A stretch of 64,000 nucleotides of DNA, from contig JAYKKT010000074.1 in NCBI GenBank assembly GCA_036023115.1, positions 14,633,501-14,697,500 of the forward strand, given 5' to 3'. Under the pieces are notes generated by a model. The model was not told the DNA's origin and did not search any database. It was given only the letters and a program-made list of their open reading frames with translations. This document shows, one piece after another, positions 44,950 to 55,240 of this stretch (positions within the stretch are counted from its first letter, which is position 1; each line of letters starts with the position of its first letter). Made by a program: the position numbers and the translations under genes. The stretch comes from Brasenia schreberi (Eukaryota; Streptophyta; Magnoliopsida; Nymphaeales; Cabombaceae).

Positions 44950-46180
44950 AGATGAGTTTAGAATGTGTGTCAATTCATGCATTGGTGTAGCCGAAATAGG
45001 ACTAAGTTGTTGAACCCTTTCAGCTTCAAGCTCGGGTGTGATTGACTACTGCTGACTTTGCCATGAGTCTAGGTGTTGGGTTAGTCTCTCTTGGCTCTCC
45101 TGCAACTGCGCTTGTGTGACTTGTAGACTTTCCAACTGCTGTAAAATTTGAATCATGACTGATTTGATTGCTATACTGCTTGTCGGTCCTTCTTCTTCAG
45201 CAATTTCTTTTCTTCCGTGGCCCATACAGAATCCTTACACTTACAAGACCTCAACCTACATTACAAGGACTTGTTAAGCTTCTAGGACCTTCAGCTAAAC
45301 TCAGCATGAACTGTTGTATAGACCTTACAAACTTGTACTCGTTACAAATTCAATTTCTACTGAATTACAAAACTTATTCAGAATGATTTCTGTTACATCA
45401 CAGCTTAGATATGACTAAATTCCAACTTTGATGATCGAATACAGACTCTTAGGAACTCACACACAAAATTTCACTGAATTTAGACTTCGTTTACATACAT
45501 AAACTACTAACTATGCACGATTCTGCGTTTCTGTTTTTTTGCAAGTTACCTGTTTTTGTTTAAGTCACTGTTCTGCATCCGGATCTTGCTTTGTTCAGTC
45601 ACTCAAATCATGGCTGAATGTTAGTAAGTGCTTTTTCTAAGAAGATCAAAGTCAGATTTGTCCTGAAATTTCACTCAAACATATCACAATTTAGATCTGC
45701 TGAATTTTTGTAGTCTCGTCGGAAGTTCACATGGTGTTCCAATTAGATCTAATCGTATCTGATCACTTTCAAGGAAAATTTTGTTGCCTTACTACTAGAT
45801 CAAGATTTTATCTTAAAATTCATAGTGATAAATTGAAAAATTGCGATGCAATTCTCATGAATTTTAGGCGAACAGAAATACTGCCTCAATTTCTGTCAGT
45901 CAGACATTGTCTTGTCGGAATTCACTTTGATTGCTGTAGATCAAATAAAATTGATTCGATATGAGTTTAGATCTACTCCTCCTTAGTAGATCTAATGAGA
46001 AGAAATTCGAATCAACACTCACCTTTCTCGGATCGTGTTGAAATCACTCCAGATCTAACCGGTTTTCTGCACTTTTCCATCGTCTGTTTGTCAGAATTTC
46101 TACAGAAATGCCCGATCTGTTCCGAGTTGTGTCGCCTATGTTCTTGTTGTATATTTTTTCCATGGAAAACAGCCTAAGAA
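44950..46180 (-). other. Gypsy-2 Gag N-terminus and untranslated leader
   Basis: Between the primer site and the recognisable capsid there are only broken frames. From about 45230 to 46180 the DNA is AT-rich with no coding sense, as expected of a retrotransposon leader. Repeated words such as agatctaatcg and ctgaattt occur. Confidence 0.5.
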
Positions 46181-46193
46181 GGCTCTGATATCA
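46181..46193 (-). other. Gypsy-2 primer binding site
   Basis: ggctctgatatca on the plus strand (tgatatcagagcc on the minus) is one transition from the canonical site. It lies three bases from the right LTR. Confidence 0.88.
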
Positions 46194-46196
46194 AAC

Positions 46197-46307
46197 TGTC
46201 ACGATTGAACTTCTAATCCTCAAGATCATGGCTGAATTTGGTTGTTTAGGTGCAGTCACGGACCGAATTCATCATTGATCTTGAGGATTACAAGTTCAAT
46301 CGTGATA
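46197..46307 (-). repeat. Abnormal gypsy-2 5' LTR: 111 bp inverted repeat of the U5 end
   Basis: The left arm tgtcacgattgaacttctaa... (46197-46240) is the U5 end of the LTR, as at 32028. The right arm (about 46252-46307, ...aagttcaatcgtgata) is the same U5 end inverted. Its complement matches the left LTR even further in, including cggtccgtga.tgcac. The U3 start (TGTCATGACC on the minus strand) and the rest of the LTR are absent. The duplicated target gacta follows immediately. Confidence 0.8.
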
Positions 46308-46760
46308 GACTATCCCAAAAAAGCAAGATTGAATGCACTTGTCGCAGATGATTCACAAGTGGGAGAACTGCAACCGGGCAATATCATGCTAGCATCATTT
46401 TAACTCCTAAACGCATTATCATTTAAAGAGGATCCAATAGTGAAGTTAGTGTTCGTAGAGGTCACCATCCGAACCGAGTCATAGTGGACCCGAGTGCATC
46501 CGAATCTATTGTTTCATGTGCAATAGTACGGGTGATTAGATGCAGGTGGAAGCTACAGATAAATGGATGAAAGTAGTGAATTCAGCACCTTTCATGGTTG
46601 TCGGTGCAGTGCTATTATGCAGGCTCGTGGTAGGATGTTGGGTCGATACCTTGTCATTCTTAGTTGTGGAGATAACAAGCTTTCTAATGATACCCGAATG
46701 CAAATTTCTTCGAAAGGTGAATATAGCCATAGCTCCATACTTGGTTGTGTTTTAGCGAAG
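46308..46760 (+). pseudogene. Gypsy-3 Gag end and protease region
   Basis: Resumes gypsy-3 after gypsy-2. PKKARLNALVADDSQVG follows the zinc knuckle. Further frames carry VEATDKWMKVVNSAP, VVGCWVDTLSFLVVEI and FLRKVNIAIAPYLV, which resemble the region after the DTGA site in chromovirus proteases. The DTGA site itself is not readable. Several stops and frameshifts are present. Confidence 0.7.
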
Positions 46761-47464
46761 ACTAGCTGGGGTTCATAAAGGATTGTGAACTGGATCCAGT
46801 AGCGACGGATACATGTGCAGCCATGTGGTTCGTAGAGGTGAGCTTATGCCTTAATATCCCTAAGGAGTGAGGGACCGCACGAGAGGCAGTGCGACTTGAT
46901 GTGGGTTGGATGCTTGGGACAGATCCTAGTAGAGTTCCAGGGCAGGCTTGGACCTCCCTTGGAGGCATGAGTAGAGCGATGACTAGTTGAACTGAGGTTC
47001 AGTCCAGCTGTTCCAAGGCATGGAACCTTACCGCAGGGGTGCGGAATGGGATGCTAGGCCTCATGCAAGAGACGTTGCAGTTGTTGTAGACCGCTATCTA
47101 GTGCGAGAGCCAAGGGGCAGACATCGAGGAAGGGGCGGACAGGTTGGACATATGCAGCAAGGCAGACGTGCTCTTGCAAGGCGCGGCATTAATGAGCATG
47201 GCTGGCAGCAGGCGGTCTCCAAGTGCGTTGAGGCATGCAAGCGACACGACCTTGGGCGGGCCACGAAGGGTCATGCAGGTGCACGACCAGATCGAGACAT
47301 GGGTTGTTCTTGGGGTGCAGACCAACAACATGCATGGAGGCCTGGTAGAGTACGGTGGACCATCAAGAGGACGACATGGATTCAACCCGGAGAGTGGCTG
47401 GGGAGGACCACGATCATCCTTCCCGGGACCTTGAGGGCGAGGTCCTCTTCAGCTAGGAAAGGGT
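46761..47464 (+). other. Gypsy-3 remnant interior and 3' untranslated region
   Basis: Pol is missing. The segment is relatively GC-rich and contains a stop-free plus-strand frame (47020-47484) with Arg/Gly-rich composition but no domain, which I do not call a gene. It ends at the 3' LTR. Confidence 0.45.
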
Positions 47465-48180
47465 TATCACACTCCTCGTTCTGAATCCAACGAGAATTGA
47501 GTGCACCATGTTGCGGGAGTTTCCATAGGCGTTGCATGCCACCTTGAGAAAGAGTGTACATACGCACATCGGGACCGCACACGAGCACCATGGCTTGCCT
47601 TTGGGCATAGTTGTTTATAAGCACCTTATGGGTGCGTCTAAGTAAATAAGATTCTTGCCATAGGTAGGGTCTGGTCGCCCTTGTGGCTTTGATGATCTTG
47701 TAACCAATGTGGGATCCGATTAGTAGTAGTTAGGTGGCATTGTGAGTCTTAGGTCTTGTAATGAGTTTGGACATGGTTCTAGAGTCTTGTAAGACCCAGG
47801 CCAAGGTACAGTCTTGTAGAAGCTTCTTGGAACTTCCTAGAAAAAGGTTGCATGGAAGCAGTAGATGCCTATAAATACCCATACATGATGTAATAAAATT
47901 TGGTTTGCATGAAATCTACAATAAACCTCTTCTTCTTCATCCTTGAGTTGTTGCCCCTCCTCTTGAAAGAGGATTCCAGTGCCTATGAGAGAAATCTTTG
48001 CTAACCAAACAAGAATGCTGACAGGAGAGTGTTCTTGAAGGAGGAAAGAGCAATCATCCTTAGGTGAGGAACTGGCTGAATTAGGCTAGCGTAGAAGGTT
48101 GAGCGTTCCAAGGGTGGAATATGTGAGTGATCAAGGCTTGCAAAGCTGCTGTTGATGTTGCCGGTGCTAGCACGGTCATA
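47465..48180 (+). repeat. Gypsy-3 3' LTR
   Basis: Starts tatcacactcctcgttctg and ends ggtgctagcacggtcata. It shares tgcctataaataccca and aacctcttcttcttcatcct with the 5' LTR. It lacks the ~310 bp segment found at 30175-30492. Confidence 0.85.
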
Positions 48181-48185
48181 TAATC

Positions 48186-48679
48186 CATAAGATCCTTTGA
48201 TCATCACTTAGATTCTCCACCCTTAATCTTCATGTCGATTCTCTCTTTCCTCTTGATATCTACCATGGGATGATAACCAAAGAGGGAATGCTTTCCATAT
48301 ATTTGAGTTTTTGAATTCTCCTGTATATGATTCATGATTTGTTTATGTTCTAAAAAATCCACTTTGTCTAAGATACTTGTGATAATATAATACGAGTCAT
48401 ACACAAGCTTCAAGTTCCCCTAATTGGGCAACGACGACGACGGTAAACAATGTATTATCATCTCGCTTAAAATACCTTATGTTTTAATTATTAGATCTTG
48501 CAATGCCGTTCCATCCTCTTAATTCGTGTAAAAGCTAAATAAAGGTCATTGCCTTAGTTTTGTCAACCTTACTGTAGTTCTTAATTCTTACAAAAAGGAA
48601 TTACTAGTCATAATACAAACCCCATAATCAACTTCCAGTCTCAAGCGATTTCTTGATAAAAGATTTCGATCGAAAAGAT
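48186..48679. other. AT-rich spacer between gypsy-3 and a hAT element
   Basis: No gene or repeat was recognised. Confidence 0.4.
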
Positions 48680-49456
48680 TGGCTGTGTAGACATGGCCAG
48701 TTCGGACCCGGCTTGGCAGTTCAATATGAAACTAAACCGGCCTAGGAATTGGATAAAAGTGGACCCAGTGGTTCTAGTTATAGAACTGTAACCAGACCCA
48801 GACAAATCCTAGGTTATAATTTGTCTATTTGAAAAATTGGCCTAGAACCAAAACCGTTGTTTTGGTCCCGGTTCGAAATGCAGGGACAGTTCTGGTTCTG
48901 AAACAATCGGGGCAGTTCCAATTATGGGTCCTATTTCGAATCAAATCATCGGTTCTGAATCCGGTTTTGAATCAAACTAGCAGTTTCAAGTAGGACTCCA
49001 AATTGAACTGTTGGATCCGAGTTTGAAACTGTTGGTTCTAGGTCTAATCTGGAACCAAAAATACAAATAAACCAATCATCAACAGCCACGCGGTGCTCGT
49101 TAACACTCGAAACGGTTGTACCAGCAAGTCCCAACTGTTAATATGCACCACGTCAAGATTGATTTTAAATATATATTTTTTTTAAATAAAAATTTATTTG
49201 TCAATAAATAGTATTTTTTTCTATAAATAGCACTTTTCAAAAACGAAAATCACAAACTCACGCTCTTGCTCACAGTTCTTTTATTTGCTCTTAATGTATT
49301 AGTCCCACTATGTCTCCAATTTGATTTATTTGAGGTCTATATTTCGGTAACCGATATAGAAAGTGCATTTAACTAGTTCTTATATTTTGTACTATATTTT
49401 TTCAATATCATTGTATTTATATTTTATTTACTGTCTAATTTGTTTAGTTATTTTTA

Positions 49457-50961
49457 ATGGCTTACTGTGGTGGTGATTCTTCTAATTCTAAAAACAAAGG
49501 GAAACCTATTTTGAATAGAAACCGGAGTTGCCATATTCCTCAAAGACCTATTATGTTAATACCACTTAGTCAAGAAAGCATGAGAGATATAGGTAGCGGT
49601 ACATGTATTAACGTATCATTATTTAGGAAATAATTTTGCCACAATAAGTTTAACAAATACAATCTAAACATGAATTATGCCCTCCAAAAGCTGAGTTACA
49701 AGGATTTGATTTATTTAAAATTTATTTTATAAGATTATATGATGAACAAGGTAGTGTGAATCAAGCAAAGTGTAACTATTATGATAAGGTATATAATTTT
49801 AAGTTAGGAAATAGTTATGACACACTAAGAATAAATTATCTGTATAGGAAAGTTATTTTGCTAGTAAATCTGATTCTATGGTGCTTTTTCACTACAACTC
49901 CACTTGAGATAGAGAGGAGTTTTCACATTTTGTTTTAGTAAAATACCTTCATTTTAATTTTGGTCAAAAACTTAGATTTATTTATTATGTTAAAAATGCT
50001 CATAATCCTTTAGCTGCACCTATTTCTAGGCAATCGTTTAGTAGACATATTCATAAATTATATAAAGAGGGAAAATGGTTAGCTTCATTTTTTGTTTATT
50101 TCAGTAGAGTGTGTCACTATGTGTTGATATATGGACTGATAATTGGCAGATGCATGCATATATTGATATTATTGTTCATTGGATAGACGAGAGTTGTGCA
50201 ATTCAAAAACATCTTCTTGTACTTCGTTGTTTTGATAAATCACACACTGCACAAAATATTTGTTATATATTTTAGTTTTTGAAGAATATCAATCATCTAG
50301 TAAAAAAATTTCAATTCTACTTGACAATATTACTGCAAATACATGCACTATTTCTAAATTAGAAAGAATATGTCAATCGATTTTAAGTGATAGTTTTTTT
50401 TCATATTCGATGTGCTTGTCATGTACTTAACCTATGTGCACAAGATGTCTGAAGATTATACAACTTAAAATATAACCTATTAGAGATGCACTTAATTTTC
50501 TTTAGAGTCACCCTAATGTTAGAAATAAATTGGTAGATTTTTGTAAACAAAATGATAGAAGGCCAAGAAAAATTTTAAAAGATGTTGGACATCATTGGAG
50601 CTCGACCTATCAAATGTTGTCTATCACTATACCTTATAGAGACTTATTAACGGAGTTTATACACATTCATTTTTCACAATTGAATTTGTTTGAATCTAAT
50701 AAGGATATTTGTACATCTCTTTTAAATCTTCTTTTTATTTTTAATAATGCTACAAATGTATTATCTGGTGTTTATTATCTAAATTGTCATTTATTTGTTT
50801 ATCAAGCTTTAGAAGTAATTCATTCATTATCACAATTTCATATTGAATCTTATTTATCTCATATTATGCAAAAGATGATAGAGAAATGGCTTAATTATTA
50901 TATAGATCTTCCACCAATTAGTTTAGTTGTTGTTGCATTAGATCCCAAATTAAAATTATAA
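49457..50961 (+). pseudogene. hAT transposase (RICESLEEPER-like), N-terminal and middle parts
   Basis: The ATG at 49457 is followed by a Ser/Asn/Lys-rich start (MAYCGGDSSNSKNKGKPI), then stops. Recognisable are LCVDIWTDNWQMHAYIDIIV and HWIDESCAIQKHLLVLRCFD near 50120-50230, SHTAQNI, and RCACHVLNLCAQDV near 50408. The best open stretch (50530-50961) has VGHHWSSTYQMLSITIPYRD and ends with VVVALDPKLKL. This is the order of the RNase-H-like catalytic fold of plant hAT transposases. The catalytic acidic residues are only partly traceable. It is inactive. Confidence 0.88.
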
Positions 50962-51044
50962 GGCTTGGAATTACTTTTAAATGCTTATTATAACGATCTT
51001 TCATTAAACGATCTTAAGGATATCAATAGAATACTCAATAATAC

Positions 51045-53227
51045 TGTAGATGTGAAAGTTTCACTCCAAGCCTATGTAGAAACTTGAAATAAACTCTTCA
51101 AAACTATTTCGTTGCACGAGCGTGCCAACTAGTTTTCAAAAACTAACAAAAGTTTTAAATCTGACTTTAACGATTGTGACTAAGCAAGATCTTTTCGCTT
51201 TAGGCCTTCTTCAATCGATGCTCAAGGGTCAGTCTAAGCGCTTTGAGGATTTGTAAGTGAGATTTCAAATTCACTTCAAAAGAAACCCGAGAAAATGTAA
51301 ACCAACTCGTGCACCAAGTGTTTTTGAAAGATAAGTTTTCATCAAGTTCTGAAAAACAAAAATTGGTTCTGTTCAGAGCTTAATTTCTGATTTTATTTTA
51401 TTATCTTTCAAATTTCCAAAAATAATGAAAATTTAATAGTGATCCCTCTGTAAAGCTTCCAAAACTATTTTTATATTATTTTTTGGGGCTATGGTGATCC
51501 AAAATTAAATCAGGGAAGTGTCTCTGCTCAGACACTTGAAATTGTTTTGTTACAAAAAATACAGAGACCCAAAGAAAGGTATTATCTCAGTTCACAGAGC
51601 TTCGATTTTTGTACACTTAGTCTTGTTGGAAATATATGGATGTCAGATTTCCAATGAACCAAGTTTTACTAAATTTGAATAACTACAAACAGAGTTATGG
51701 GATGATTACCCAGGCTCTATTGCAGAAAAACAATTTTGACAGAAACGTTTCTCGATTTTTTCCTATCTTATAGACCTTTTATTACATGGTTGCACGACCC
51801 TAAAATTCTTGAAATTTTATTATAAGTGAGCTTGTATGTGTATATAAAGTGTGCCAAATTTCAAGTTTATTGGAGTAGCAGTTTATCAATGAAAAATAAA
51901 GCAATCAACATATGCGGGAATCCTGAAATCAGATTTTCTGGTTTTTTAAAACATACGTGATGCAAACTCACCCGAATTTAAATTGCATCAACACAACATT
52001 CCAAAGTAAATTGTTGAAGGGGAATGAATGAAAATATATAGATTAGCTTAAGCATAGAGGGAATTAAAAGTTATAGGATTTTTATAATATATAAAGCGGT
52101 AGAATCAAGAACACAAACAATTAGAGTGCATAAGCAATAATCAAAAATTGCAACACATCTACTTCTTATTACATCATGGAGGGAGACAAAACTCCATTAA
52201 TATAACCTCTTTTGAATTGAATGTTAAGAAGAGAATAGAGAAGAATAATGGATAAAGAATACTTACTTGATTACTTTCAAGAATCGACTTACAAATGAAG
52301 CACACGGCCCTCACCTTTCCCTTTCTTTTCTCTCTTCTTTTCTCACTCTTACTCTCTAATCTTGCAGCACTTGCCTACCTTTCTACACTTCCTCTCTCTC
52401 CACTCTTTCCTAGAGGAGACTCACGAAATGCCTCAGTCAAGGATGCCAAAATGACCACTCAATGCTCAAGATGTTGGGAATCGTCCCCCTTGGCCTCTAT
52501 TTATAGGGCAAGGGAGGCCTTCTTCTGGGTCCTTCTTTGAGGCGGGTGCTCCATGGCCCAAAACCCAGCCCATAACTTGGTCTTCACGTGGCCTTGTGGT
52601 CCCATTTGGTTAAGGCTGGACCAACCAATGCAGCCCCAAGTGGGCTGGTTAGGTCTTGGCTCGAGCCCCCTTGGAGCTTGATCCCATTGCCTAGGCCAAG
52701 ACAGGTGTGCTCTATGGAAAATACGAGCCAACTAAGATGGATTCAGGCTAGGTAAAGGGGATTTCAATTGTGGTTTAGCCAAAGAACATAGGGTGGATAT
52801 GGCTAAGGTGAGTCCAATCCAGTCTTAGTTAAGGTCACTTGGTTAAAGTTAAGTCACGAGTCATGATTAGCCTAGGTGAATCGAGTCTAAGATTTGGTAA
52901 ACTTCAACTAGGTTAGGTTGGTGAGGCTATCCACTTGACTTGATCTTTGATGAAGACATGCCTTAACTCAGTTTGATCCACTTCCTTGATCAATGGCTTG
53001 ATTTTCACAAACTTGATCCTGGCTTGGTGTGGGCTTTGATCAACCGTCACCTTGATCTTAGCTTGATTTGTTTCTATCTTCTAGGCTACATCCTTTCAGC
53101 TTTAATTTGAACATCTTTAACTTTAAAAGATTTTAAAATTTCCAATTTAAAACAAAGATTTTAAAACAAGCTGGTTTTCAAAATTGGGAGTGAGCCTGTT
53201 TTCCAAAATTCATTTAGGGTGTTTACA
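51045..53227 (-). mobile_element. Solo LTR (about 2.2 kb) inserted in the hAT transposase
   Basis: Bounded by TGTAGA...TTTACA with a perfect 5-bp duplication aatac at 51040-51044 and 53228-53232. The transposase reading continues across it. On the minus strand it begins TGTAAACACCCTAAATG, a start common in long plant gypsy LTRs, and carries a TATA box gccctataaatagagg near 52500. No gag or pol lies inside, so it most likely arose by recombination between the two LTRs of a full element. It contains a spurious Leu/Ser-rich frame at 52295-52540. Confidence 0.82.
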
Positions 53228-53232
53228 AATAC

Positions 53233-53805
53233 AAGATTAAATATTAACCAATTATGTGTCATTATAGTTCTACACATAGTCATCTTGTTCCACAAGTAGA
53301 AGAAGAAAGCAGCAGCAGTCATGCATTCTCCACTCTTGGTGGTAAGTTTTTGGTCATATTTTGAAATCTAAACTTTGAAAACAACTAAAATCTATGAACT
53401 CGATTGAATTTAAGGTATATAATGCAACTCATTATGATCTTCATGAATTTGAAGAAGATGAGGGTGGAGACAAATTAGATGTTTTAAAATGGTGGTAAGA
53501 GCATCAACTTACTTATCCAATTTTATTTTTAATTACTAAGGATATTTTTGTCATTTCAGCCTCAATTATTGGTGTAGAGCAAATATTTAGTGCAAGCCAT
53601 AACATATTAAACGAACATCATTCTAACTTATACCTTAAAAGCTTAGGCTTGCTTGAATGATTGGACAAGATCAAGGCACCATGCATAAGAGCATGATGAA
53701 GTGTCGGTTTATGTATATATTGAAGACTATACTATTGAAGGAATAACTAGTATAAATACTATTGATACTTATCCCATGCAAGCATGGAGTGACAATGAAG
53801 ATTAA
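53233..53805 (+). pseudogene. hAT transposase, C-terminal dimerisation domain
   Basis: Continues the transposase after the solo LTR. It starts with an acidic/Ser-rich linker (VPQVEEESSSSHAFSTLG) and a possible intron (about 53341-53414). The hAT dimerisation domain follows with DKLDVLKWW, YPILFLITKDIFVISAS and EQIFSASHNILNEHHSNL. A TAA at 53803-53805 follows WSDNED. Stops are scattered through it. Confidence 0.85.
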
Positions 53806-54054
53806 GTTCATAGTCAATTACTTAAGGTAAGGGATTTCTACCAAAAGGTAAGAGAACTACGTGGGCTTTGATTCCTCTCCACCTAAGAAGATAAGTAGGA
53901 GGCATAATTCATAAGTAAGTGAATTATGGTTAAGCACATTATTTCTTTTGTTTTTATTATATATATTGATTTTATAAAAAATCTTTATTACATACAATTT
54001 GTAATATAATATATTATGATATATGTGATATGCTATATACTTACATAGTTACAT

Positions 54055-54057
54055 TAT

Positions 54058-54099
<42 letters not shown>
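54055..54099. repeat. (TA)n microsatellite
   Basis: About 22 TA dinucleotides inside the 3' part of the hAT element. The surrounding 53940-54400 is extremely AT-rich and otherwise empty. Confidence 0.9.
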
Positions 54100-54103
<4 letters not shown>

Positions 54104-54892
54104 TTAATATATACTTATATAGTTATATTACTACTACATAATATGCATACAATTTGTAATATTATATATATAAATTAATTAATAAATACAATATATAAGT
54201 TATAACTTATAAGAACTAACTATACTCTTTTTAATGTAATATATCATATATATATATATATAATGTAATACATTATACACTAATACTTTTAATTATAAAC
54301 TTATATAGTCTTATATAACTTATAGTCTTGTTTCTTAGACTCTTATTATAACTTATAACTTATATTAGAACTTATAGTTTTATAGTCTAATATTAATTTA
54401 AATTGTTTAATAGTTATATAACTAAATTGGATCTAGATCTGAAACTATCATAAAACTGGATTCAAAACGATAAAAATAGATCTGGATCTGAAACCATAAT
54501 GAAATTGGATCCAAAGCCATAAAAAAACTGGATCTGAATCCACCCGGAATTGGATCCAAAAATACCCTGAAGCCTAATCCAAAACCATCAAAAACTCGAT
54601 GAAGAACTACCGTGAAACCGGAACCGGAACCGTCTGTTGGACAGTTCGATTACAGTCCCTGGTTTCAGGTTGTTTGGAAGCGCAACCAGACATGTCTAGC
54701 TGTGCGAAACAAGGAACAATACTGAAGTCTTATTCCATCTCCCTGTGTCTAACGATGATTTTTGTTGATACTGAACTCTTAATCCGTCCACCCGTGTCTA
54801 ATGATGATTCTTGTTGCAAAATAATAACAGAAGTATATCTGCAACTTGCTAATTAACATGATTTTAGAATTTTTTTTCGTTTGTTGACAATA

Positions 54893-54985
54893 ATGGGGAG
54901 GCCGAAGCCATATGCACACCCCGGCTATCAAACTTATGATCTTCAACCGGTGAGTTGAGCCGCTAGCCAGGCCAACTGTCGCTCT
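54893..54985 (-). mobile_element. tRNA-derived SINE fragment (family S, copy 1)
   Basis: On the minus strand an A-box-like ggcctggctagcggctc is followed by a diverged B-box region (aagtttgatagccgggg) and then gtgcatatggcttcggcc. The same order of blocks recurs at 57070-57179 and 63684-63775, in the same orientation, which shows a shared family. RNA polymerase III would transcribe an intact SINE. Confidence 0.6.
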
Positions 54986-55240
54986 TCATGTGACTTCAAG
55001 GCACTTTTTAACTCGTCGGAAGCGGTTCTAAATGTAATAAAATAATAGCCGCCATTTTAAATAGAGAATAAAATCTTACTCTAAAGGGTGGACTTTCCTT
55101 TTTCTATGCTTAAAATCACTTTACAATTTTCTTTTCAGCATAATTGACTCAACCATAGTACAAGAAAGAAACTCAAAACAGTAAAAAGCCTAATTTTGGA
55201 GAGGCTCCCTCACAACATCCGTTCTTTTCACTGTGGTAAA
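54986..55240. other. MYB-2 downstream region
   Basis: Presumed 3' untranslated region and terminator zone of MYB-2 (minus strand). Minus-strand aataaa-like signals are not obvious. No other feature was seen. Confidence 0.4.

Larger units (their letters stand above)
32028..46307 (-). mobile_element. Ty3/gypsy chromovirus-like element (gypsy-2), nested in gypsy-3
   Basis: Minus-strand element inserted in the gypsy-3 Gag zinc knuckle. Target duplication: gactg (32023-32027) and gacta (46308-46312), differing by one transition. The 3' (left) LTR is 32028-32254 plus 40272-40758, split by gypsy-1. The primer site is at 46181-46193. The 5' (right) LTR is abnormal (46197-46307, see its own entry). 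Coding order on the minus strand is Gag, protease, reverse transcriptase, RNase H, integrase, chromodomain-like end, all with many stops. Confidence 0.9.
30025..48180 (+). mobile_element. Outer Ty3/gypsy element (gypsy-3), pol-deleted, carrying gypsy-2 and gypsy-1
   Basis: Two directly repeated LTRs lie at 30025-31049 and 47465-48180, with flanking 5-mers gaatc (30020-30024) and taatc (48181-48185). The interior keeps only a Gag remnant to 32027 and, after gypsy-2, the rest of the zinc knuckle and a protease domain (46308-46760). Reverse transcriptase, RNase H and integrase are missing. Its own length without nested elements is about 3.9 kb. The plus-strand TATA box in the LTR (tgcctataaatacccat) sets the orientation. 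Confidence 0.85.
48688..54698 (+). mobile_element. hAT transposon, RICESLEEPER/DAYSLEEPER-like, with solo LTR inside
   Basis: The inverted ends are tagacatggccagttcgg (left) and, complemented, tagacatgtctggttgcg (right). The same six bases gctgtg abut both ends (48682-48687 and 54699-54704); a full 8-bp duplication is not visible. Both subterminal regions are rich in cggttctgaatccggtt / ggaaccggaaccg-type words. The transposase remnant is in plus orientation, interrupted by the solo LTR at 51045-53227. A long (TA)n run lies in the 3' part. Confidence 0.82.

Noticed and set aside
47020..47484. A 154-codon plus-strand frame in gypsy-3
   Set aside because: Arg/Gly-rich without a recognised domain, overlaps another frame and a minus-strand frame, and runs into the LTR. 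Composition-driven.
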